64,000 nt of DNA from Apiosordaria backusii (lineage: Eukaryota; Ascomycota; Sordariomycetes; Sordariales; Lasiosphaeriaceae): assembly GCA_030549205.1 (NCBI GenBank), contig JAUKTV010000004.1:2108001-2172000 (forward strand). Direction: 5' to 3'. Position numbers and translations under genes: made by a program. Each line of letters begins with the position of its first letter. The first letter of the stretch is position 1. Under the pieces are notes generated by a model. That model was given only the letters and a program-made list of their open reading frames with translations, had not been told where the DNA came from and searched no databases. Shown in pieces: positions 53,509-64,000 of the stretch.

Positions 53509-54208
53509 CTCAGTTGCGCCTGCTATGTAGAAGCAATGTGTTGTGGGACTGTGCCGTGTTGTTGCTGATTATGTTGATCTTTCTTCCCAACTTGTTTTCC
53601 AACTATTGCTCTTATACTCTCTCAAACCTCAAAACTCAACGAGCTTTGAGAGCTGCTGCGCCTCGGGAGTGGAACGAGTGTAAGGTCCTTGTCGGAGACG
53701 GCCCGGGGCGGTGGGCGAGGATGCAGGCCGGTTGCTGTGCTGCAAAACACTTTGAATCCGGGGACTTGGTGTTCGACACGGGATGAGGTGCACCAGTGGA
53801 TGTTTTTAGGCGGGGGGGATGAGGATTCTAAATACCCCCCCATGAGCATCTTGCAGCCCCAGAGTGTGGTGGAGGCACGATCTCCAGTATCCGTAGGGCC
53901 CCAGTCAGAAAGAGGCTGTGGTCTGTTCACGAATTGCAGGGAACAAGGGGAGGGTTGACAGGGGGCAGGGGCATTGGATGAGGCAGGGGCCCAGGGACTC
54001 CACTGGGCGGGAGGTACATTGGGAATGGATGGTGACATGAGGCTGGGTACATGAGAGTGTACAAAAGGTACAAGTGACAAGGGGGGGATGGGTTCCCTCT
54101 GCGTCCTGGTCGATTCCGGGCCTCTGGTTGGCCGACGACAAAGACAGGGGTTAGCGAGTGTCGGCGGAGACCTCGAGGCTTGGTGCGTGCAGCGACAAGA
54201 CACCAGAC

Positions 54209-54230
54209 AGCAGACAGACAGACAGACAGC
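54209..54230 (+). repeat. (CAGA)n microsatellite
   Basis: About five CAGA/GACA units in tandem in non-coding DNA. Confidence 0.75.
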
Positions 54231-57200
54231 ACCATCGACAACACCAGTGCGAGTGGGACTTTTTCCCTTTCTCCTCGCAGCGGGAGGGCACCACGTTCCC
54301 CTCCCCATGAGAAAGTGTCTCTCCCCAAAAAAAAAAGTCCCCGGAATGAAGAGGAATGCAAGACAAGCGCGCAAAAAAGAGACAAAAATCCCCTCCACGT
54401 CTCTGGACCCGAAGAATGGACCAGCCGCGACCATGGTCGGCCATCTCCTTCCCGCTCTCATCACTGAAACTGTTTCTCTGCTCGTCCTGATCGGGTAGTC
54501 TCTCCCCCACACACCTGCCGTTGACCACCTCTCCCGTGGTGCGTTCTGGACTCTGAGCTTGTTTGGATTATTGGAACCAGCCCGAGCAATGCCATTCGCT
54601 GGGCTTTTGCTATCAAAGCCGGTGGCATCAGTGCATCGCCCGCACGCTATTTGTGCCCTTCTTTGTTGTCACCAAGATTTTGCTGTCGGCGCAAGGGGCT
54701 TCCAGTGGAACTGCTCCTCATCGCAAAAAAAGGATCAATGTTGGGAAGCGAGACATGATGGTGTTTCTTATCAAGCCCCTGGAAAGTATTCGTAGTGTAG
54801 CGCTGTGTGTGTTTTCTCTTGCCCAGTGAGGGTTGCTTCTTTTCCCCTGATGAGGGACAGGTAGGCGGCCGGGATGGCCGCAGCAATTGACGCCAAGCGC
54901 CTGTTTCCCTTTGGGGGGTGCTTGGACGAGGGGTTATGAGGAGTTTGGCTTTGCGACAAGAGCACCGGGGAAGACACCGGTCCACCGTGTGTGCATTTTC
55001 TTGTGGTCTGTTGCCGTCCCTGTGGCTGTCGCACAACGGGCAAGCCCTTCATAGACTTGTCTCACGGCCCATGGTACCTACGCCGTTTTGGGGAGACTAG
55101 AGCATACTTTTCCCCTCACATCACCAGACCCCCCCCCCCATCACCCCCTCTCGCCGCCGACTGGGCGAGACCCTTCTTTGCAAGCATCACATCTTGTAGA
55201 TTTCTCCACTGCAAAAAGTCGGCCAAGAGATGGCCGGTGACCGGCCACAGGGCAACCGGCAACGAGCGAAAGTGCCATCGCGGGTATTGCAGAAGATTCT
55301 GTAAGAGAAAATACCAGTGGCCCAAAGTGGACCTTTGGCTGCGATCACGATTCGCGATCTGACCAGGAAAGAGGTTATCACCAACTGCCGTGTGATATTG
55401 GGGAGGCTCTGGCCGTGCCGCAGGTCCCAGTGTATCGCAGCATGTAGAAAGACGTCAAATGCTAGCTACGTAGATTCAAGAAAAGATATTTTTATTCCAT
55501 CGCCCTTTGTGCTGTGCTGCGGGTAGCTGCTGCGCATTCTACCCCCTCTGACCACTCCCCTCCTGCTGGGAAGCAGCCATCTGATGATTAAGCTCTGTTC
55601 ATCTCATCCGGCATAGTGGCTTGACCGCCCTGAGCCACCAATGGGAAGCTCGGACGAGTGTGTGGGGATTATGTGCAATGTGCTGTGTACGCTCGAAATA
55701 AAATGCACAGCCTTATCTGCATCCGCATTGGGTCGAGCTGTCTTGCCAGAAGAGAGTGTACAAGTTTTGTGCAGCAAGTCGTGGCTTGACGTATGCACCC
55801 ACGCCAGCAACGCTATCCATCACTCAGATGATGTCCTGCGTGGGTGTGCACAGTGCTCTTGGCATCTGCTTGATCTTGAACTTTCACCAGGAACCGTTGA
55901 AACCAACAACTCACTACGTCTTGTGCTGCAAGGAATCGGCATATGTTCCTGTGTCCTCGTGTCCTTGTCCTCTTCTTCCACTTGGCTGCCTTGTCAAACC
56001 GAAGCCGGAACTTTGGAAGATATTGCTCCCCGATGACATAGCTATAGCGAACCGTTCCGTTGGCGATGGCTAAATCAGCGACCGGCAAATGAATGGATCA
56101 GGTGATAAGAAGGTGCGAGACGAGAGAACAAGTGACATCATGCAGGCATCTTGTTTGTGTTGTCACAAAAAAATGATCAGCAAATCGATTCCATTAGAAG
56201 CTCGTGTTCGTTCGGTCGAGGATTTGCAAAGTGGACGAATGTAAATGTCAGGCAAAACTTGCTGGCTCGTACATAGATCCGGCGCCGGCGCGGAGATGTC
56301 ACAGTCTTGGTCTCAACTTGGGAGCACCCGCAAGAAATCAAATGGCCCACCAAAACAAATGAGAGTCCGGGTAATGCGGGTGTGACGGGTTGACAAGATG
56401 GAAGCCATGTTGCCGGCTGCGGAACCCGTCATTCCCCAGTCCCCGTATTTTGTCCAGTGGATTTTTGCCCGTGCCTGTTTTTCCGAACAAACACGTGGGG
56501 TGTCTTGGTTTCCTATCAGTGAATGTGCTCTCTGAAGCATTTTTCTGTGTGTCGTTTGATCGGAGATTGGTGATAAAGATCAAGATATCCGCATGGCTTC
56601 TGCGAAGTAAGAAATGTCAGGAAACAGAAAAAGTTCGTAGTTTGGTACCTAGGTTGAGGGCGACCAATTGCCACTGTTTGATCAGCATCTCCCGCCATGT
56701 TTGTTTAAAGCCAAGCTTTTTAGCGCAAAATGTAATGTGGTATTAAGATGACGTATCGATGCCAAGATCATATTTGCTTTCAACATCAAAGTGAACAGCA
56801 AGTCAGCGCACGACTGGTCGTTGATGAAGCGATGCAAGATGCGGGAGCGCGAAATTATCCAATGCAAGCCCGTGTTCAACCACAGCAGTACATACCTCTG
56901 GATCGAGTTGCACAACCGGTGATCCGGGGCGACCCACTGGATCTCTTTTGGTGGACGATCACAATGGGCCCAGAATCCGGTCGGTTCGACAGTCTTGTCG
57001 GGTGACACCACACTCTCCAGTACGTAGGCCCTATGTCATCGTGTGTCCGTCGGGACGAAGGGCGTCAGACATTTGGGGCCAGCGGAAAGCGGCACAGTGT
57101 CTGATAAAGAGTGTACCGGAAACTGTTGTGGATCGAGGGGCGGATGCAGGGCAGATTGTCCAAGAGAACTGTAAATGTGAGAAATGCATTGGTTATTTAG

Positions 57201-59722
57201 TATTAGCAATGGGCCGCATTTGGAGGTGGCATGTGCTGGTGGGACGTGCCACCGTCGTCGATATGTCCGGTTATCACATTCCGCGACTTGAACAGTTGTG
57301 TACTTGAATGTTGGTGTTAGGTTTCCCGGTTGTCGGTATCGCAGTCATCGAAGCGTCATGAACGAATGGCAAGAGAGTGAAAATTGGAGAAACCCCAAAG
57401 TTCCAATGATGCCCAAAGAGGTCTTGGCGTGGCTGAGTCGACATGATCCACCTTTTCGTGGCTTATTGGCCTCTTTACGGCGACGACGGGGCGGGACCTT
57501 GTGTCTCTCCCGGAACTGTGGGGAAGCTTCAAAAGGTAAAATCCAAAAAAAGACACGGCTTCGGGGGGCGGTGCAACCCTTGGGGTTGGGACCAGTCAAA
57601 GCAGAGACAACGTTGTGACACCAGTCAACGTATGTCCAGATTTCTAGTGTACATACTATCGAATTTCATTCCAAGCGATCCATGTGGGTTTCCTTCGGTG
57701 ACAGCATCACAACGCACCTCATCTTGCCCGATGTTGTTGTGTTTGTTGTGTTGATGTTTCTGGATACCGATAGGGTGGGTTTTTTCGAGGCAACATTTCC
57801 TGCTAACGTTACCGACTGCTACAGTACTAACCAGGCGAGATCACTACCTAAACAATAGCCCTCATAAATTTCCATTTCTTCCCACCGACAGAAGCAAGGC
57901 AGCAGGAGTTAGCATCGTCGTCGGGGCTAAGTACGTGTATGCAAGCATCCGTAGGATGTCAACTGTGTTGGTTCGGTGTCTGAAATGACATTTGTTCGTC
58001 CCTTGTGGTTATCACGGATACGAATGCAGCTGCAGTTCCTATTGCCGCAGGCTGATGAGATCAGATAGTCATAGTATATAAGGTAGCTCCAAGCCAAGCT
58101 TCAACGCCACCCCGCGTAAGGAGCCACCACCAGGTCCCAATCGTGGGGTTCAATGGGCAGGCTTGGGTTGAAGCAGCAGCCTTTCGGGGTGCTTCTGCAT
58201 CTCCTCCGAAGACTTCAACGTTTTATGTGATTATGCTTGGCCAATGAGCGATCCGGAACCGGGAGGTTCTACAGATGCGAGGCCTCACGATGGCACAGTA
58301 GAAGCCCTGGGAATATGTCCGTTTCGAGCCCCATCCAGACGAATAGCTCCTGCTATCCGCAGCTATGCTTCAGTTCGTATATTTCTAGCATTCTCTCCCA
58401 TCCAAAACCATGGCACCATCATCAACTCACTTCATGTCATCATACAGTGCCATGCTGTGCCCAGACGTGTTGGTCTATTTCAGTCAAACGGCTCTTAGCG
58501 AACCATGCTTCGCTCCGCCACCCCCGCCGGCAGTGAGCCCGAGTCCCTGGCCGCACTACGGCTTTGTACACGCAAGAAGCTGATTTGGTTCCTGGGCCGG
58601 AAGGTCAGGTCTGTCTTTGGGCAGTCCACTACCTGAGAAGCATGTATCCCTCAGTCATCAAACAGGTCCCAATGATCAAGTGCGGCACGCAGGGTTGATG
58701 TCATGCTGCAACTTCATGCCCTCGTACCTTTGCACTCTGATTTGTCGCAATGATATCCACGATCTGTAGGAAATAGGGGTGTGGCTTTTTCCCGCTTTTA
58801 AAACGTTTGGGCCTCCGCCAGGCCCTGCGGGACTTAACGCAGGCCAAAAAGGGACCAGCAGCTGGAAATCAAGATCATATCTGAAAGCGATGGTTGCTGA
58901 TGGAACTCCCACGCCCTGCCGCAGAGCCGCCAGTGAACCGTGGAAATGCGACTGGTGAAAGACTCCCTGATTCCGCAAGCAAGTCCATGATTGAGGTGCT
59001 GATTACAGGGCCTGCAGTTACACAGTAGAGTGCAACATGGGGGTGGATAAGATGTCTGTTGCTGGCACAGCAGAGCGGCCACTGAGCCATACGAAAGTAA
59101 GATTCGGGTGAATTGATCCGACAAGACAGGATTCGATTTCACCCAACAGGTTTTCATAATGAGAAATTTCCATGCGAATATCTTTCGTTTTCGGTTCTCA
59201 ACAAGTGGGTAGCGTCTTTCCGATGGGGCGGTCAGAGCAGTCGTCCATCAGATTTTAATGTGCTCATCCCCGGGCAGTCGGCAATGATGCCTGTCTAGCG
59301 CCAAACTGACGGAGGAACATCCATCCTGTTCAGAAACATGGCGATGAACCTTGAAATGCTCAACTTTGACATGCTGTGAAGTTGAAGCTTTCGATTAGTA
59401 CCCACATAAGGCTTGATATCTGCGTGGTTTATGTGAAAGCTGCTGCAAACATACCGTACATAGAAGCCGATGCGTGGCTGAAATGATGCAACGCCTTCTC
59501 GATCTGAAGTGGTAGGGCTGAGTGGATCACCAGTTGCTCTGCGCGCTTTTCAGAGCAGCAGTCAACCCACACCTTACCAAGATAATCCACTGCGCTGGTT
59601 CCACAGGTACTTTGCCCAACCCCTGCGGTACTTCGCACGTCAATCTCCACCTGCATCTATGTTCTCAACCTCACTCAGGAACCCTGGCTGAAGAGTTTTG
59701 TGTTGATTTCCCAGCGCATCAT

Positions 59723-59743
59723 CGCAACGCAACGCAACGCAAC
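59723..59743 (+). repeat. (CGCAA)n pentanucleotide repeat
   Basis: About four CGCAA units in tandem in non-coding DNA. Confidence 0.8.
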
Positions 59744-62700
59744 CCTACCCGCGGCACCACAACTGTGCCTTTTCTATCCCGTGTGTACACTGATCACCCG
59801 CTCTGCCTGGCTCTCTCGCGAGAAGAGGAACCCCAATCCCCAAACCCTGCCAACTTCGGCTGCTCAGGGTTACGTCCAACACTGACCCAATGACAACTCA
59901 AGCCATTTTGGGCAATCAGTGCGACAGGCCAGCCAGGTAGTTTCACATTTGGACTTCTGTAAGGCTCCGATGTCAACTTCGGAAGCTTCGTGCTGCAAGA
60001 GGAACGCTGGCAAGGCAGACTGTTGATATCTTCTGTCTTTCAAGGCTCTCACAGCACAACAACATTATCGCATCACGACGACAACACAGAATCAGGACGC
60101 CGGCACTCGGAGATCAAGCAAGAGGAGAAAACGATTTGGCCCGTGCACGCCGCGTTTTCCTCACTGGGGCATGCCAAGGCGGCCTCCCCGAGCGGTGTGC
60201 ATCTCCAATCGAATCAAGCGATGCGGAGATCGCCCAGACAGCGCCCCCAGAGCCTGGTCCTCTGCCGTGGCCCCCACTTGACTGAACACATCAACCACAC
60301 AACCGTCGGCCCCCCCAAAGAGGTCACAGAGGACAGCCCCCAATCATTTACGCCATCTAGATGAACTGGGCATGGACTCGAACTGAACTGAAAGAGCAAT
60401 TCGCTCCCCGAGTTTCGAGAACAAATTTGCACCTGCAGTGGGATGCATGGTGGCGTTGACATGATGTCCATCCCGGACGGCATCCGAGAATGAGGACAAA
60501 ACTCTCGGCGGCCCGGCTATGACAAAGAACCGGCTCCGGCCGTCTTCCCACCAGGCTCCGGTAACCCACCGCCGGTGTCCAGAAAAACACACCGGCAACC
60601 CTACCACAGTAAGCAGGTGATCAACAGTCATTCGTGCGGGAACGACAGGCATACCTCGCCATGTCGACGAAGCGAGCAGGCTACCACACGTCATGACCGA
60701 CAACTTGCAGACGCCGTCCATTTTGTCCAGCCATCGGTCAAGAGACAACAGAGGTTTCCATCCGATAGGCCCCTGACAAACGATTGATGCCGACTCGGTT
60801 CAAAGGACAGAGCATGACTTACCGTCAACACTTTCACAACTCGCCTCGAAGTTCCTTTCCCTGACACGATGAAGAGGTCTCGAAGAGAGATCTTCTGTTT
60901 CGGCCCCTGTCCGGTTAGCTGCAGATCTCCAAACTTTGCACACAACCCCTGTGAGATCGCGGCAGTGACCGACCATCGTAAAACCAAAGTAGAAAATGTA
61001 AACGAGCTCACCATTGAGCTAGTCTAAATGAAGACTAGTAAGAGTATCCATATCTTGACATTCTTGACAGCAAGCACTGCGTGAATGCTTTCAATCAGGA
61101 TAGCCTCAGTCTTGATGATGAGTGGACGCCTCTTCGAGAAGTCTTCATCTTCTTTCTTTTTCCACTAACATTATGATGGATCAGATCAATACCCCCCGTG
61201 AAACCCCTTATCTAAAAGAAGCGAACCACGTCTCAAAGATACATTCAAAGTTAAAACCTCATGTATGTACCAAAATCAATATCTATTGCAACACAGTGTG
61301 CATATTTGACGCCAGCAGTCCTCGTTGGAAAGCAAGACAGGGCTCTGGTCACGGAGGTGCACCTCCTCTTTTAACGGCAAGTCCCGCTCATCTCGAGTGG
61401 TGACCTGAGGGTGACAGGCCTCTTGTTTCTATGTACTGTCCTTCAGACGGGTGACGTGACCAATCAAGCCGGGCATTGGTGGCAAGGGGTCGACCAGCGA
61501 AAACATCTCGTGTCTCTCCCCGATGTCATCTCATTTGCCGGTCAGACGCTGGTCAACAACAGGTCAAAGACATCAAGTGGCTCTCACGCTCTCAAAGCGT
61601 CCAGTGAAGCCGGTGACATACAACCGCTGTGGCGAGGGTCAAGCGCCACACCGGCCAACGAGCCGGCATATGGTGATAGGAAGGCGTAGGATAGCAGACC
61701 ATCGCAGGCGCCGTCATGCCGCGCGTAGGTCCGCCAAGATGGTTTCCCGATCAAGAAACGAATTCATGATCCCATTGTCACCAATATCAATTTCCAGAAC
61801 ATGCCGTCGAAATCAATATTTCGCTTCACCATACTACGACACAACGGCGGGCACACCGAAGGTGGTGGGAGCCAATCGCGGGACGATCGAGGTTGGAGAT
61901 ACCCCTCAGAAACAGTTAACATTGATTGCCGCATTCAACCGACACTGCGAGGCTCGGGGTGCTTGCAGTTGCAGGACCTCGACTGAAGAAAGCCTTTTTC
62001 CGATGCAGAGCGTTGCGCATGCCCGCATCGCTGGAACGCTGCGAGGTAACGAGAAACCGGGCATGTCAAGTGACCAAAATGTTCACCCGTGCAAGTCTCT
62101 ATATTTCGGGCCACCTGGTGGCCGCCCCCAATATCCCCGCACCATGGAAGAGAGGAGGAGGTGGGTGGTGATGCTCACACCTTGGCCGGAGTTTAAACAG
62201 CGGCCCGCACGGTGACGGTGGTGACAAGGTTGGGGCAGTGAGGTCTGCTATCCAATGCAACAGTGGTCCTAAATTTGGCGACAAGATGCAAGGGTCCGTC
62301 AATCAATTCCAAGGACAAGACACTATACGATGCACACTATGAGCGAGGAACTGGTTGCACGGGAACACAGCATTCAGACCATCGAGTCCCTAGCAGGTGT
62401 TGTGTCCGGTCTTGACTCGTTTTTCCTGCAACGAGTCAACGACGTGTTGCTGGGTTCTTGGAGGGAGATGAGGTCCATCACCGCCCAACTCCATAGACCG
62501 AAGGCGCCATCCCGCCTGTCGATCCGGCGCCTCGTTCAAAAAAGGAAATGTGGTGAACCAGTCAAGCTAGACAGGGACGGGGGTCATGTTCGCTGCGCTT
62601 GCCCCGGAACGCCAAGTTTCCGGTATGCTTATCTCGACGCAGCCTATCACCACGAGCCATGACCGCCATCTGTCCACTTGTTCTGGACCATCGCCGCCCC

Positions 62701-64000
62701 ATTTCCCCTCAGAAAGTCAAACCTAGCCGATGATAGCGGGGGAAAACGGTTGAGGCTCGGGCCCGGCGGCATCTTCACAGGCGGGCGCGCACCACTATCT
62801 GGCAGCCAGCGAACAACGTGAATGGAAATTACGAGTTGGAAATGCGATGGGGCTCTCTGATGAAAGCCCCTCTGCGATTGATTGACGAGTCGCTTCCCTG
62901 GAATTCCCAGTCGGGCGTCACGCATTTTGACAAGAGGTGGTATTGGGCGACACATATCGACATGGGCATCGCTGGCAATGCGGATCATATCATGCGGTTG
63001 ATATACAGTGCTGCGGCAGGATTCACACTCGCCGCTTTTCCTCCATTTCCAGCGGCATGAACAGCGGCAGAGGCGCCGCCTTATTGCTCCACGGGACCGT
63101 CGCTCCCACCCTTGTGAGCGGGCCTTGATATCCCTCAGGCGAGCAAGGGGAATGGTGGTGTTGAATGTGGGCACTGTCGATATCAAGCGAAGTTATTCAG
63201 TGTTCCAGACCGCGCTCTCAACCTCCATCACTCGCTTATCCCCACGCAATCATGATGCAGTGAATGGATAAGGAACGAATCTCGACCCCCCCTTGCTGCT
63301 TTTGCCCACAAGGAAGTCCCGGGCTCCTCGTCGAGTGGGGATGTCTGGGACTTGCTTCGTATGTATTGCTGCATGTCTTGCCCTTTCCAACACCATTCTG
63401 CACATGCCTCTCGGTACATATTATTATCTGAGACGCGGTGCTTTCACGTGTTCTGGACAGACTCAGTTTTCATCACTGTGGTCGGGTCGGAGGTTGGAGA
63501 GTTCTCGCTCTGAGTCGGGACGGATAGCATGAACCAGGGGACCGTGCTTCTCTCAAAGTTCCGTGCATCTGCTATGATTCTGAGGGCCCAAGAGATACTT
63601 TTTGGGCCATCAAAAACCCGAAGTCACGCAGGCCTCGGAAACATGCCAAGTTGTCACGATGTCATCTCTGTGGAGAGCGCGGATTGACGCAGACGGCGGT
63701 ATACATGGTGGTCTGCCGTGTCCTATTCTGATGTTTCCCAGAACCTAGTATTTGTCCAATCCTGGCAGAAGGATCAGTTGATCCGGACCCAAGCCAATTA
63801 ATATCAACAGGACCTGGGATTGCCTGGCGTCTGGAGCAAGATATCACACTGACACATCCATGGTTACAGCGGATATTGATTTGCGAGATGGAGTAATTGA
63901 TTCACACACAACTGAACCCTGGATGGATGCGCGCAAAAATATCATCATCATCAGCATGCCTTGTCGTCGAGTGAGGTAGCATTCATTTCGCTCCCAGGTG

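Larger units (their letters stand above)
53509..64000. other. Gene-poor region upstream of the C2H2 factor (10.5 kb)
   Basis: I could not support any gene here. The longest frames (296 codons minus at 53622-54512, 230 plus at 61523-62215, 179 minus at 62647-63186) have random-looking composition, overlap frames on other strands and show no motif. Base composition is close to that of genic DNA and not strongly A+T-rich, so it does not look like a heavily RIP-mutated transposon. The left part probably holds the leader and promoter of the transcription factor. Simple repeats occur at 54209-54230 and 59723-59743. Long non-coding RNAs or small unrecognised genes are possible. Confidence 0.5.

Noticed and set aside
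53622..54512. 296-codon minus-strand frame upstream of the C2H2 gene
   Set aside because: Ser/Pro/Cys-rich random-looking composition, overlaps long frames on the other strand, contains simple repeats, and lies where the leader/promoter of the transcription factor is expected.
55641..56036. Cys-rich 131-codon frame, considered as a small secreted protein
   Set aside because: No signal peptide, irregular Cys spacing, and a comparable overlapping frame in another register.
61523..62215. 230-codon plus-strand frame starting at ATG
   Set aside because: Arg/His/Thr-rich without any motif, with overlapping frames in other registers; no splice structure or homology recognised.
62647..63186. 179-codon minus-strand frame
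   Set aside because: Composition typical of a shadow frame in GC-rich non-coding DNA; no domain seen.

Overview
The window is nuclear DNA of a filamentous ascomycete, most likely a Sordariomycete (Sordariales-like). Evidence: genes carry one to six short introns (about 50-240 nt) with GTAAGT/GTATGT/GTGAGT donors and CTAAC-type branch sites; single-exon and spliced genes alternate on both strands with no operons; there are two nuclear-type tRNA genes, one with an intron beside the anticodon; and the protein set (fibrillarin, RPS29, mitochondrial EF-Tu, Hrd1, Tul1/DscA, mitochondrial phosphatidylserine decarboxylase) is eukaryotic and fungal. I could build 18 protein-coding models and two tRNAs. 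No gene is cut by the window ends. I see no recognisable transposase, virus, CRISPR array or rRNA.

Layout. 0-2.3 kb: fibrillarin (+). 2.3-6.3 kb: gene-poor DNA with one decayed coding fragment. 6.3-8.3 kb: single-exon coiled-coil/polyproline protein (-). 10.2-12.1 kb: seven-exon DUF6590-type protein (+) with an overlapping upstream ORF. 12.1-15.3 kb: no gene seen. 15.3-17.2 kb: FAD/NADPH reductase lacking the FMN domain (+). 18.8-19.6 kb: nitroreductase (+). 20.0-21.7 kb: mitochondrial phosphatidylserine decarboxylase (-), divergent from a Herp/Usa1-type ubiquitin-like membrane protein (22.6-24.9 kb, +). 25.7-26.6 kb: short-chain dehydrogenase (+), facing a carnosine N-methyltransferase-like enzyme (26.7-28.0 kb, -). 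28.6-29.5 kb: tRNA-Arg(ACG) and tRNA-Glu(TTC), both -. 30.3-31.7 kb: mitochondrial EF-Tu (+). 32.7-33.3 kb: RPS29 (-), divergent from an ERp38-type PDI (33.9-35.0 kb, +). 35.3-35.6 kb: HSBP1-like (-), divergent from Tul1/DscA E3 ligase (36.2-38.8 kb, +). 39.3-42.1 kb: low-complexity hypothetical (-). 42.6-45.5 kb: Hrd1 E3 ligase (-), divergent from a CMD/AhpD-like protein (46.0-46.9 kb, +). 48.2-49.1 kb: family-16 methyltransferase (-). 50.9-53.4 kb: C2H2 transcription factor (-). 53.5-64 kb: about 10.5 kb without a supportable gene.

How the genes relate. The clearest theme is quality control of secretory membranes and folding: a Usa1/Herp-like scaffold, a KDEL-ended PDI, the DSC-complex ligase Tul1/DscA and the ERAD ligase Hrd1 lie within 23 kb, with an HSBP1-like heat-shock regulator among them. 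A second set concerns translation and mitochondria (fibrillarin, RPS29, two tRNAs, mitochondrial EF-Tu, phosphatidylserine decarboxylase, possibly the nitroreductase). The rest is unconnected housekeeping or lineage-specific. The most notable sequence-level observations are a 543-nt in-frame, stop-free segment with near-perfect splice signals inside the transcription factor gene, a 9-nt terminal exon in RPS29 whose retention gives a protein of the same length, and a 29-nt exon encoding the EF-Tu P-loop.
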